Source: Rugalucina vietnamica (Eukaryota; Mollusca; Bivalvia; Lucinida; Lucinidae). From it: a DNA stretch of 64,000 nt. The DNA is taken from NCBI GenBank assembly GCA_964017185.1, contig OZ024871.1:9664214-9728213 (forward strand). The letters are read 5' to 3'. The position numbers were made by a program, and so were the translations under genes. The notes beneath the pieces were generated by a model. The model was given only the letters and a program-made list of their open reading frames with translations, searched no databases and had not been told where the DNA came from. Shown here piece after piece: positions 9,589 through 19,841 of the stretch (position 1 is the stretch's first letter; each line of letters begins with the position of its first letter).

Positions 9589-11117
9589 GTTGTCTGCATC
9601 TGCCGGTCGCAGGCTGCAATAGTTAAAAATCCGTTGTTTTCACTTTTTTCCATGTAAAAGCCACTTTCCAAAGTTGTCTTAGCGTAAAATAGGTCAGTGT
9701 CATCCATGGGCCATCATTTGAACAAACTATGATGGGCTATAGTCCCAGATGCTACAAACCAAGTTTCAGGAATCTTGGCACACGGGTTCTGCAGAAGAAG
9801 ATTTAAGAGCATTTGTGAGCATGGCGGACATGTTGAGCATGTTACCCCGATTTTATGAACACAATTTCATTTTCCCTCTGCATGAAGTCTTTCATAGGCT
9901 GAGAAGTTACTGTGAAAAACAAGTATTTAATTTCGATATTTCAATGAAACAGGTCAAGAAAAGACTTGATCTTAATTAAGCGCATACCTTTATTAGTTGT
10001 CTGCTTCTGCCAACTTTCAGACTGCAATATTTTCCAAAATATTCATTGTTTTCACTTTTTCCCATGTACACGCCTATGTTTCCGAAACTGACCTTGCCGT
10101 AAGCTTGGTCAATGTCATCCTAAGGATATCATTTAAACCAACTACGATGGGCTGGAGTCCCAGATACTACATACCAAGTTTGGTGAAAATCGGTCAACCG
10201 GTTCTGGACTGAGAAGAAGAACTTGAGCATCTGTGAGTATGGCAGCCACGTTGGGCATTCGACCAAGATAAAACCTTGTAACCCCTTTAGCATGGAAACT
10301 CCGCATAAAATTTCGCTTTCATAGGCCCAGTCATAAATTTGAGAAATCCATAAACTTAATTTTGATATTTCATTGACCTTGGGTCAAGGTCCAAAAATGA
10401 TCTTGATCGGAATTTATCATAAACCTTCATTGGCTCCATTAGGTGTCTGCATCTAGAACATTTCAAGCATCAGGCTGCAATAGTTTCAAAAACATTCATT
10501 GTTTCCTCCTTTTCCCATCTAAAAGCCTGTCTTTCCAAACTGACCATGCCGTTAAATGGGTCAAGATCATCCCAGTGTCACCATTTGAGCAAATTTCGAT
10601 GGGCTGGAGTTCCCGGTGCTACATACCAAGTTTCGAGGAAATCGGCCCACCGGTTCTTGAGAAGAAGATTTTGAAGGGTTTTTACCGTAATTGGCATGGC
10701 GGCCATCTTGGTCATGTGACCAAGATATCGCGAACGAAAGTCAGTGCCACCATTACGAAAACATGTCCATGCAATATACAGAGATTTTTAAAGTTGTAAA
10801 AAATGAAAATTTTCATTAGCATTTTTGTTATTTCTTCTGTTTCGTGGAAATCGGCCCACCGGTTCTAGAGAAGATTTTAAGGGTTTTACCATATATGGGC
10901 GTTGCGGCCATCTTGGTCATGTGACCAAGATCCCGTGAACAAACTTTCGTTCCCCCTACCCATTGGGCTCCACATAAAATTTTCAATTTAATTGGCCAAG
11001 CGGTTTCAGAGAATAAGATCTTTGAAAGCGTGGACGGACGACAACGGACGGACGCCGGATCATTGCTGTACTATTAGCTCACCTTGTGAGCCTAACGACT
11101 CAGGTGGGCTAAACACA
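9589..11117 (+). repeat. R-family repeat, right part
   Basis: Continues the R copy interrupted by the LTR element. It contains three tandem ~410-445-bp subunits starting at TGTCTGCATCTGCC-like phrases (about 9593, 10002, 10446). Each carries ACTATGATGGGCT, ACATACCAAGTTT, CGGTTCT-GAGAAGA and, in later units, GGCGGCCATCTTGGTCATGTG. The end reads GGACGGACGACAACGGACG, then TATTAGCTCACC and GCTCAGG-like bases. Short open frames inside are spurious. Non-autonomous element of unknown class. Confidence 0.75.
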
Positions 11118-11489
11118 CAAACTAATTCCTTTAATGCAGGTTCCTTTGATGTCCGGTCTTAGGGTTCTGATCTGCAACAAACAGGTCTTTACAGATCGGA
11201 TTTAAGAAAAGAAATTGCGCTTTACACGTATCGATAACAATTACCGCATGTTATACAGAGATATGCGCCTTTGTTTTCGCATATTCATATATCAGGTGTT
11301 CTGATGCTGTGGCAGTCCGCTTTGGGTCCACTATAGAAGGCATACTGGTGAGAAGCATTACTTCGACTGAAAGATGTTTTACGAAGTCTAACGTTCCAGT
11401 CAACATTTTTTCAGTCATGTAGGCACGGAGCCATCACTTCCTCGGAATAAACCAGTAATAAGCGAAACATAGCTGAAAATGGGGAATAA

Positions 11490-11600
11490 TGCGTCTTGCT
11501 CAATGACACAACATATCCGCCAGAGTGGAGATCGAACCCAGGACCTATCCATTCGGTGTTTGATACTCTACCACGGTGATTCCTTGATCTGAAAGGACAC
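11490..11600 (-). repeat. tRNA-derived SINE-like head
   Basis: On the minus strand AATCACCGTGGTAGAGTATC (box A-like) is followed by CCTGGGTTCGATCTCCACTC (box B). No acceptor pairing is seen, so it is not called as a tRNA gene. Confidence 0.5.
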
Positions 11601-11636
11601 ATGGTGATACATTATTAGGTGATATTGAAGAAACAT

Positions 11637-11908
11637 CAGAAAAACATGCCCATGAAAAGTATACCCTCTCATACCCCACTTTTACATAGCAAAACTTGGG
11701 TATGCAGGGGTATACCCATTGTTCTTATTTTTGCTCCAAAACATAAATTGTGGGGACTTGTTAGAACCGCCTCATCGAAGCGGTTCTAACGTGTACCGAC
11801 AATCTATCTTTTGAGCGAAAATAAGAACAATAATAAAAATATCTACTGAAAATTCTCATTTTTTAAAACTTTAAAAATCTCTGTGTATTGCATGGGCATG
11901 TTTTTATA
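11637..11908 (+). repeat. MITE family M, most complete copy
   Basis: About 270 bp with terminal inverted repeats GAAAAACATGCCCATG (left) and CATGGGCATGTTTTT (right). A central palindrome (AACCGCCTCATCGAAGCGGTT) is set inside a larger inverted pair around ATTGTGGG/CCGACAAT. Confidence 0.75.
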
Positions 11909-12306
11909 TGGATTAGTTCCACATTAGAGGTTTGGCATGAGTTTCCTGGAATAAAATGTTAACAAGTTCAACCGAGTTTGGTGGAAGAGCGCTGACCTTG
12001 CACTGACGACGTGCTTTTGTCCTCGTGCAAAACTGACACATGAACTGTCCTTGTACATATTACTGGTTAGTACCCAGAAAGCGGTGGCTCCGTCCCGACA
12101 TCACTTAAACATTGTCAGCTAGGACGTCAAACTACAACAAATCTCTTAACACAGACCACAATCAGTGTGCACTACTGCTGCTCCCCTCCACGTAAGATGA
12201 TAATGTAGAATCGTTCCAGAGAAAAGTCTGTAAGTCACGTACGAGTCCACTTTCTATTCCATAATCACCTCTAGTATTATTGTTTGTATTGTACACGTTC
12301 AGCCTA

Positions 12307-12308
<2 letters not shown>
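11909..12308. other. No recognisable feature
   Basis: No ORF, RNA or repeat structure was recognised between the MITE and the T-tract at 12309-12356. Confidence 0.4.

Positions 12309-12356
<48 letters not shown>
12309..12356. repeat. Poly(T) tract, about 48 bases
   Basis: Uninterrupted T-run. It adjoins the 3' side of the integrase-like fragment on the minus strand, where it reads as poly(A). Possible retroposition mark or simple slippage. Confidence 0.85.
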
Positions 12357-12357
<1 letters not shown>

Positions 12358-12378
12358 AAAATCCGTCAATTCAGCCAC

Positions 12379-12615
12379 TTATGCTAAGTCAAAAAGCCTC
12401 AGCTTATCGTATCCATCTAAATGCCAATTGAAATTGGGACCAGGAACCGTGTAGGTACGTCTTTCTAGACGCCTTGAAAGTCTGGCAGCCACCCCATCAG
12501 GATCAAGCTCTCTAAAGATAAGTCTAACGTCTTCCTTTCTGACAGCTAATAAACCGTGACCCACACATTTCGAATACATTATTTGATGTCCGTGAAGCCG
12601 GCCTGATCCTTGCAG
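12379..12615 (-). pseudogene. Integrase-core (DDE) protein fragment
   Basis: The minus-strand frame reads LQGSGRLHGHQIMYSK, then VRKEDVRLIFRELDPDGV, then RRLERRTYTVPGPNFNWH and DGYDKL. This matches, from memory, the stretch leading into the first catalytic aspartate (H-x-DGYDKLKPFGF) of an integrase core domain family that is abundant in fish and invertebrate genomes. Homology stops just after DGYDKL, where a stop and then the T-tract follow, so the DDE core and C-terminus are missing. It is a transposon-derived remnant rather than a gene. The basic RRLERR region and the pre-core helix remain readable. Confidence 0.6.
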
Positions 12616-12866
12616 TACGGTTTGTATGAAATCGACGATACATCCAATATCACTGTAATATCACTAAGTGAAGGGTTTAACCCTTTTAATATTCGCTTTA
12701 AGTGCCTTTCTCAAATGCGGACATAATGCTTCATCGCCAACAATGCTGCGCTCTCCCAGTCTCCCTATACGTCAGTCCTAGATGAAAATATAGCTTCGCT
12801 AAACACCCTCTCGATGAAAGTTCCGCCATGTTTTTGACATATATATCCATCCAATCACAGTCCAGG

Positions 12867-13144
12867 ATTAAGTCGTTTCGACGACATAATATCTTGTTAT
12901 AACGACTTATTAAGTTGTTTGGACAACATATTATCTTGATATAATAAGATATTAAGTTGTTTGGACGACATATTATCTTGTTATAACGACATATTAAGTT
13001 GTTTTAACAAGATAATTATCTTGTACAAACAAGATAATTAAGTTGTTTAAACAACATAATAAACTGTTTAAACAAGATAATTATCTTGTGCAAACAAGAT
13101 AATTAAGTTGTTTAAACAACATAATAAGTTGTTTAAACAAGATA
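12867..13144. repeat. Nested palindrome array
   Basis: Almost the whole stretch is built from short self-complementary words (TTGTTTAAACAA, AAGATAATTATCTTGT and variants such as CGTTTCGACG, TTGTTATAAC). They are arranged so that longer segments are also inverted copies of each other. Units repeat roughly every 60 bp in the right half. It would form many alternative hairpins. Confidence 0.8.
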
Positions 13145-13184
13145 AAAAAAAAGAAGAAAAAAATGTCCCTTCCCGGGTTCCGTA

Positions 13185-13362
13185 CGTTAAACATTTATTT
13201 CGCGCGTTGAGGTCCGTAACATAATTGCAGACTCTAGCAAACCTAATAAGTTGCGAAATGTTTACACCATAAGAAACACGGCGAGGGACGTCACCATCCA
13301 AAACGAAAAAATTACAATATCAAAATCAAAGTCATCGCGCTTATCATAAATTTTAGAAGAAA
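13185..13362 (-). pseudogene. PLE reverse transcriptase fragment
   Basis: Matches the intact PLE copy at 59111-59290: residues KIYDKRDDFDFDIV, then a DGDVPRR-SYGV-ISQLIRFARVCN stretch, then FNARNKCLT. A frame break near the poly-A-like AAAACGAAAAAATT separates the two halves. Both ends are abrupt. Confidence 0.75.
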
Positions 13363-14250
13363 CAAACCCAGTAATAGAAAGAGTTCTTTATGTATTTTAT
13401 TTATATATTTTATGTAAAACAATTTGTTGTTGAAATATTTTAGTTCAACATGATGGGCAATGCATCGTTCTATTATCTTTAATAGACGTTTATTTTCACC
13501 AGACATATTTTTATACAAACACACGTACATTGTACGTTGCCAGCAGGTCGCGACAACAGCCCTCAAATGGCTTTTGATTCAATAATTCACAAATGTTTAA
13601 TTTCAGAGTTCTATAAATCGGCAAACCAGAGATGAAACTGTAAGGCGATTTGATGCTTTTCCAATTTTTCTAGAACCCAGAAGACTAGACACGTTGGATA
13701 CTTTTAATATACGACCCGCGTCATGAAAAACATGACCTTTGAGTTTCAAATCATTTTCTGGAGAAAACATGATACATTGCTTACGCAGAATGTGGATACA
13801 GTACAATATAAACTGACTGGTTTAAACATCCATCGGATTGATGAAACTGTTTTCTTTTTAGAACATGAATAAACAGCTAATTTCATGAATTCAACCTCAT
13901 TTTCGTAATAAGACAACAACCTCTATCCTCTATGTAGAAAGCTAAATTGTTTTTTCCGGTGATTGATGGCAATAGCATACATTTGTAGTCAGTTGATATA
14001 AAGCGGATAGACATTTCCATTTTCTGGACGGTAAAATTACTTTCGTTATTGCATATTGTGAAGATTACTTATTGGTAATGCCAGATCACTGACCAGATTG
14101 TGGACAGTCTGTCTACCACTTTACCAGATTGTCAGAAAGGCTGCAAAAATGGAATGGAACATAATGAAAATGGCATGCTTATTAGATTAGAAACTTCAGT
14201 GGCAATGACATGGAAATAAGAAATAAAGCAGTTTGATTTTTGTTGTAAAG
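13363..14250. other. No recognisable gene
   Basis: AT-rich DNA with a few short spurious ORFs. No homology, RNA or clear repeat was recognised. Confidence 0.35.
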
Positions 14251-14269
14251 TATGATGATTATACTTTCA

Positions 14270-17200
14270 CTTTGTCTTCTACAAATTGCTTCATCAAATC
14301 AAAAATGGAGCCGCATCAGTAATTGCTTGGTCCAAATGGTCTAGGAGCCAATCTGAGATATGTGGGTTATTTTTGAAGTTCGTTTCCCCCCCCCCCCCCC
14401 AGGAAGAAAAACTTGGTTACTGTCAGTTGTCAGGGGCATGCCTCTGGTTCTTAGAAAAGCATGTTTTACTAAGTTCTCCGTGGTCATAAGTCTGTAAACG
14501 GCCTGTAACCGACGTAACCCGCGAACCTTGTGTTCTCATGCAGTGAAAACACACCATACTTGCTTTGTTTTTAAAAGTCATTGAAAAACACCACTCTTGT
14601 CATGGTTTATTGTACACTTAATAAATCAATGCTTCCAACCAGATTTGAAAGTTCTGCTGTCCAGAGTTGTTACATATGTTGCATTTTTTCCAATATGGTA
14701 GCTGAAATAAGCATCTCCATTTGCATATTTTTTTCAATCTTAATTGAAGATCTTTGATTGATATAAGTCGATCATTGTTCTGTTCTATCATTAGATAGAT
14801 TTATTCAACAAACTGATTGCAATTGATTTTTTTTATCTTTTGGCCAATGTAAGATGCAAACACTATTATTGGAATCAGACAAAAATGACCAAAAATGTAG
14901 TACATGTATGTCCAGTAATACAAGTAAGGTATAAGATTGGTATAATTTTCCTAACGAATGCAGTGCACATGCAATTGGAAAAATTATTTTCCATTAAATT
15001 TACAGGCTGTGAACTTCATTTCGGTCACGTATGTAACATACGTGATAAATGATTGTGTGTCATAATAGAAGTTCTGTACTGTCACTGTTAAATACTTTGA
15101 AATCAAATTTGATTATTGAAACTGATTGCTTGCATTGCAAACTTAGGAAAGACACATTTATTTTTTTCATGTGCTAGATGTGTATAATGTTTATACGGTG
15201 TTGCACCAAAGTTGTTTATATTTCTTTTGTAATTTTACAACCTTAAAGAGGCCAATTGGACCTAAAGAATTGATTTAATATGAAGCTATGATTATGATTC
15301 AACATATTTAGGCATTAGAATGATAATTTTCCATACATACTCAAATTCAAAGGCCGTTAATTTCAATTCGGGTACATATGTAACACACATGATAAATTAC
15401 TGTATGGTGCCACAATAAAAGTTTTGATTGTCAGGTGAGCAGCTATAGAAGTGAGGTGGTCACAGTGATAGTTTGGACAGAACTAATAAAATGCAGAGGG
15501 CTAACATAACATCAAAATGATATTTGGGTGGCCACAAAGTCATCCGACATAAGACTCTTTATTGGAATAACTTGGATAAATGTGAACCACTGTAGAGGCA
15601 CCGCCTTGGAAAAAGATAAGTTCGTATATGTAACAGACTGTTACAGACTGCTGCTTAAACGCACAGAGAATGCATGTCACTCAGTAGACATACCTTCAGC
15701 TGATTTTAAGATTTCCTGTATAGGGATTTGAACCTTTTGCCATTCGGCTATGTACATGGCATATTGTCTTTCATTATTCATAACATGCATATTAATGTTA
15801 CATTGTTACACTCCGGAGAAACAGCTTTAAACTTAGATACATCTATTTAGTGACAGGCTTTCAGAGGTTTGGTTCATAATAGTATAAGCAAGAAAGTATG
15901 AAACGATTAAGTATAAACCCCAGTAGTATGTATTTTACATGCTTCACATGCATAGCAATTCAATATTTGAACGGCATATGGAGCTGGGGTTTGGGTTATT
16001 TAATGTATCACTTATTTAAGATAATGTATAACACACTGAGACTAAACCTTGTTTTTTATCTAAGCTATCTAAGCCTATAACAATAAATCTAATAGATTTG
16101 ATATGGAACAACAATAAAAGTAAATAATACCACTCAAAACTATTATTTTCAAAAGGTATTTTAATTTACACACATTCATTACAGACAGTGGGGATCAAAG
16201 ATTTGTTCAAACAACGTTGATTGGTAGAATAGGCATGGAGCATGCAGACTATATGAAGAAGTTGAGTAAAATGATTAAGAATTAACATTTCTGTAGTCAA
16301 GAGATCATATCATAATTGCTTAATTTTAAAAAGGTAGCATATGTAACAGGTTGTTACAGGATAACACCCAATTTTTAAGCGAAAGCCTTACATCTCTTAT
16401 TTGACACAGCTTTATGTATATTTCAAGATAGGATATGTCTGCAAAAGTCCACTCTGTGGGCGGGGCATTAGATTGTGACCCTCAGGCTTGCTGCCTAGAT
16501 GTCATTTATCCTGATATTATATGCACAAACATGTTATATACGCTACTAGCTATAAATTATGATTCACACTCCCTTCTGTAGGCGGGGTATTTGGTCGTGA
16601 CCCTCAGGCTTGCTGCCTAGATGTCGTTTACCATGATATGTATGAACATACATGTTATATATGTTACTATCTTCAAATTATAATTCAAACACTCGAACAC
16701 AATATATGATGGTTAAAAACAAACCTGAAATTCACACACTTGTCTAGCCAATGAAACAGCATTGTACGCAATGAACGCATGTATAGTTATTATCCTGTAA
16801 TCCAGTGTTTGTTTTAATTGGTGTTTTATAATTACACATGTGATTTTTGTTTATTATTGAACTGTGTTCTATAAAGCTGTTTGTTTTCTTATAAAAGAGT
16901 TGTAAATACACTGTACCTAGATAAATAAATAAACAAAATATTATTCACATGCACAAAAATGAATCTGTTTCAAGTGCCATTTTAAAACTAGGTGCATGTA
17001 AGTAACATGCCTGACTGACCAAATATTTCAAAACTTGCTGTAATTAAATTATATTTTAAGCATATGAACACAAAACAGTAATTTATTTTTCTGTAAAATT
17101 GATCAATAGTAAATTATTATTCACATAATGCCCTTTTATACTTTATAACGGCCCATTAACTTTTCTCATTAATATGCTCAATGCTCTTAAAGGATCTGAT

Positions 17201-18790
17201 TTTATTTTTATTTATTGCAATCAATGCGGTGACATACTTTAAGGTTCTTAGTTTTAATTTTATTAACATATCTATTATGAAAATCACAACTTGATATTGT
17301 CCTGTAAGTGATTTAGTATTTGGTGTAAACAAAAATGCTCATTCATTTCATTATACATGTGCCTCTTTGTTAAGACATTATGAATCAAATAAGCGTTGTT
17401 TACTCACTGCCTGTGTAATGCTAGTATATTAAGAATTCCAATCATACATGTAGCTTCATATCAAATCAGTTTTGTAGATCAAGTTTTCCTCTAGGGTATA
17501 AGTAACATTGTAACATTACAACGTTATATATACAAGAACATGAAAAAAATACATGTGTCCTTCTAAATTTACACTGCAAGCAATGAGTTCCAATAACAAA
17601 ATTTGATTTCAACATGTATAAAGCTGGCATCAAAGCGTCTATTGTGGCATACAGTAATGTATCATGTATGTAACAGACGTGCCCGAATTGAACTTCACAG
17701 CCTCTGTATTCAATTTTGTAAAGAAATTATCTTTCTAAAGCTAAAATATCTTGAATCACAATTATAGCTTCATATTAAATCAATTGTACAGGTCAACTTG
17801 GCCTCCAGGGTTTAAGTAACATTGTTACATTACAAAAAGAAATATAAATAACTTTGGTGTTACGCCGTCACAAGGTTATACACATCTAGCTTATGGAACT
17901 AATATATGTGTCCTTCTAACTTTGTATTGCAGGCAATGGGTTTCAATAATTAATCACTTTTAACATATATAAAGCTGACAGTAAAAACACAGTCATTTAT
18001 TATGTGTGTTACATATATGACCGAATTGAAATTCACAGCCTGTGAATTCAATTATATATGGAAAGCTATCCTTCTATTTAACATACATGTACACTGCATT
18101 TGTAAGGGACATTTAAACCAATCTTGTACCTTAAATAATTAAAAGTTCTTGTATTAGTAGACCTATATGTATATTTATGTCATTTTTGTCTGATTCTCGC
18201 AATCTTACATTGACCACAAGATAAAAAAAATAAATTGCAATGAATTTGTTGGATAAATCTATTAACTTAGTGACAGAACAGTACAATGATAGCCTTATAT
18301 GAATCACAAATCTTTAATTTAGATTGCTCAAAAAATAATATGCAAAAGGAGATGCTTTTTTCAGCTGCCATATGGAAAGATGTAATATATGTAACATATC
18401 TGAGCAGAAAACTTTGAAATCTGATTCGACACATTGATTTATTATGTGTACAATAAAATATGACAAGAGTGTTGTTTTTTCTGACCTTAAACAAACAAAT
18501 CAAGTATTGTGTGTTTTCACTGCACAAAAACATGAGGTTTGCGGGTTACATAGATTACAAGCCGCTTACAGACTTATGACCACAGATAACTTAGTAAAAC
18601 ATGGTTTTCTAAGCACCCTAGATGTATGCTTGATGCATGGTACCAATGGAACTTTTCTTCCTAGTGGGGGGGGGGGGCAACGGGACGATTTTTTTTCGGT
18701 TTGGCTCCTAGACAAAGGGCGATGCATATATTTCCTAGGTCATTAATGGGCTGCAATGCAATCCAACACTTGTTGTTCAGGCACCAAACT
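14270..18790. mobile_element. Large imperfect inverted repeat (foldback-type element)
   Basis: The arm at about 14280-15420 is a diverged inverted copy of about 17600-18790. The correspondences include CTAGGAGCC versus GGCTCCTAG, a C-run at 14387-14400 versus a G-run at 18666-18677, TTTTACTAAGTT versus AACTTAGTAAAAC, and GTTTATTGTACAC versus GTGTACAATAAA. They also include ATCAGACAAAAATGAC versus GTCATTTTTGTCTGAT. The ~2.2-kb middle has no coding frame. Inside the arms, a unit around GTATGTAAC...TTCACAGCCTGTGAA repeats in tandem (about 15010, 15370, 17665, 18003). No transposase was seen, so it is non-autonomous or a genomic inversion duplicate. Confidence 0.6.
16453..16690 (+). repeat. Two tandem copies of a ~125-bp unit
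   Basis: GTGACCCTCAGGCTTGCTGCC occurs at about 16478 and 16598, each preceded by GGCGGGG and followed by TAGATGTC and CATGTTATATA. Confidence 0.8.
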
Positions 18791-19164
18791 GACAGACCAA
18801 TAGTCTGTCCCAGAATCTCTTCTCTTCAACAGAGTGATTTAATGTCTTCCAGAAACATTGTATTTCAAGCTTATATTTTGCTCTTTTACAGGCAGCTAGA
18901 ATCTTGGAAAATAGAGGTTAAAGAAATCATAATTATAGTTCTAGAATCTTGACTTAACATAACCGTAAAAAAACTAGGACAATCACAAATGCACCGGACT
19001 AAAGCACGTCCTTCAAGAGCATCAATGCAAAAAAAATGTTCTAGGAAAGAAAAAAAACGAAAGTTTTGGGAGAGATGTTTTCTAAAAAAAATCATAAAAA
19101 CAAACACTTTTATCTCAAATTAAGAGAAGGTTCTAAAATAAATACATGTGCTAGGCGATTTTCA
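18791..19164. other. No recognisable feature
   Basis: No convincing ORF or repeat beyond the right edge of the inverted repeat. Confidence 0.35.
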
Positions 19165-19300
19165 ATGCGTTGTTTGGCGCCCAGAGCTCTGGCAACTTAA
19201 TGTATCTGTGAGTCCTTTTATTCATCTTGGTGGTTATCATTATTTGATTCATTGACTAGTTAGAGATTGAGATTCACCACGGGGACCGTACACTTAAGGC
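19165..19300 (+). mobile_element. PLE 3'-region fragment
   Basis: Contains TTTGGCGCCCAGAG, CTGTGAGTCC, ATTCATTGACTAGTTAGAGA and CACCACGGGGACC of the PLE 3' UTR, including both halves of hammerhead-like stem II. Short and diverged. Confidence 0.65.
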
Positions 19301-19841
19301 GTTTCGATAGAAAATAATCTAACTGTAACGAGCTCAAAAAGCAAGAGTTATCGTTATTTGTTTCGTTTGAAATTTGTATGATTTAATATAGACTACATAT
19401 TTTGTGATGAAATTCATATGGTTATACCGTCAAAAGAAATCGTAAAAAGAATGGAAAAATGAAAATGCATCGAAATTGCTTGCCTTGTTCTTTTTGATTT
19501 ACAAATATTAATAATTGAACAGATGTTATAAATTCTATAACTAGAAGGCCTCATCTGACTCAGATCCAGCCGGCATTGAAAGGGAAATAATAAATTTAAG
19601 TTTATTCTCGGAGACGTGCAAGACAATATATATATATATATATTTTTTTTATTATTTCTGCATTAAATTGTATTTTTGCCTAGAATGTAGATGTAGATTC
19701 ATTATTTTTACCTTTCAATTTTGTTATTTGGCAAGTAGTTGTGAATACATTCACAGTTTTAAGCACATTCCGTTGACATATTTTAGATCTATTCCGTGAA
19801 AAATGAAATTGAAAATATTGCAAAAAGTCTATTTTGTCTTA
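19301..19841. other. No recognisable gene
   Basis: AT-rich DNA with a short TA microsatellite (about 19628-19642). Nothing coding was recognised. Confidence 0.4.

Larger units (their letters stand above)
6201..9592 (-). mobile_element. Non-autonomous LTR retrotransposon carrying a zinc-finger ORF
   Basis: Two ~1.1-kb direct repeats (6205-7298 and 8492-9588), essentially identical by eye, flank an internal region of only about 1.19 kb. The ends are TGT...ACA. The flanks carry a 4-bp target duplication GTTG (6201-6204 and 9589-9592). An 18-base primer-binding site for tRNA-Leu lies one base inside the right LTR on the minus strand, which fixes the element orientation as minus. The sole ORF (7652-8392) is in sense, starting about 100 bases after the primer site, where gag would normally begin. 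No protease, RT, RNase H or integrase is present, so it must use enzymes supplied in trans. The pre-insertion site is confirmed by sibling R-repeat units near 9990 and 10440 that read ATTAGTTGTCTGC uninterrupted. Confidence 0.88.

Noticed and set aside
9749..10799. Several open frames of 70-120 codons in the R repeat
   Set aside because: They lie in tandem non-coding subunits, are not conserved between copies and show no domain.
18444..18952. Overlapping ORFs of 80-100 codons near the right arm of the inverted repeat
   Set aside because: No homology, low complexity (glycine run from a G-tract), and not preserved in the mirrored arm.
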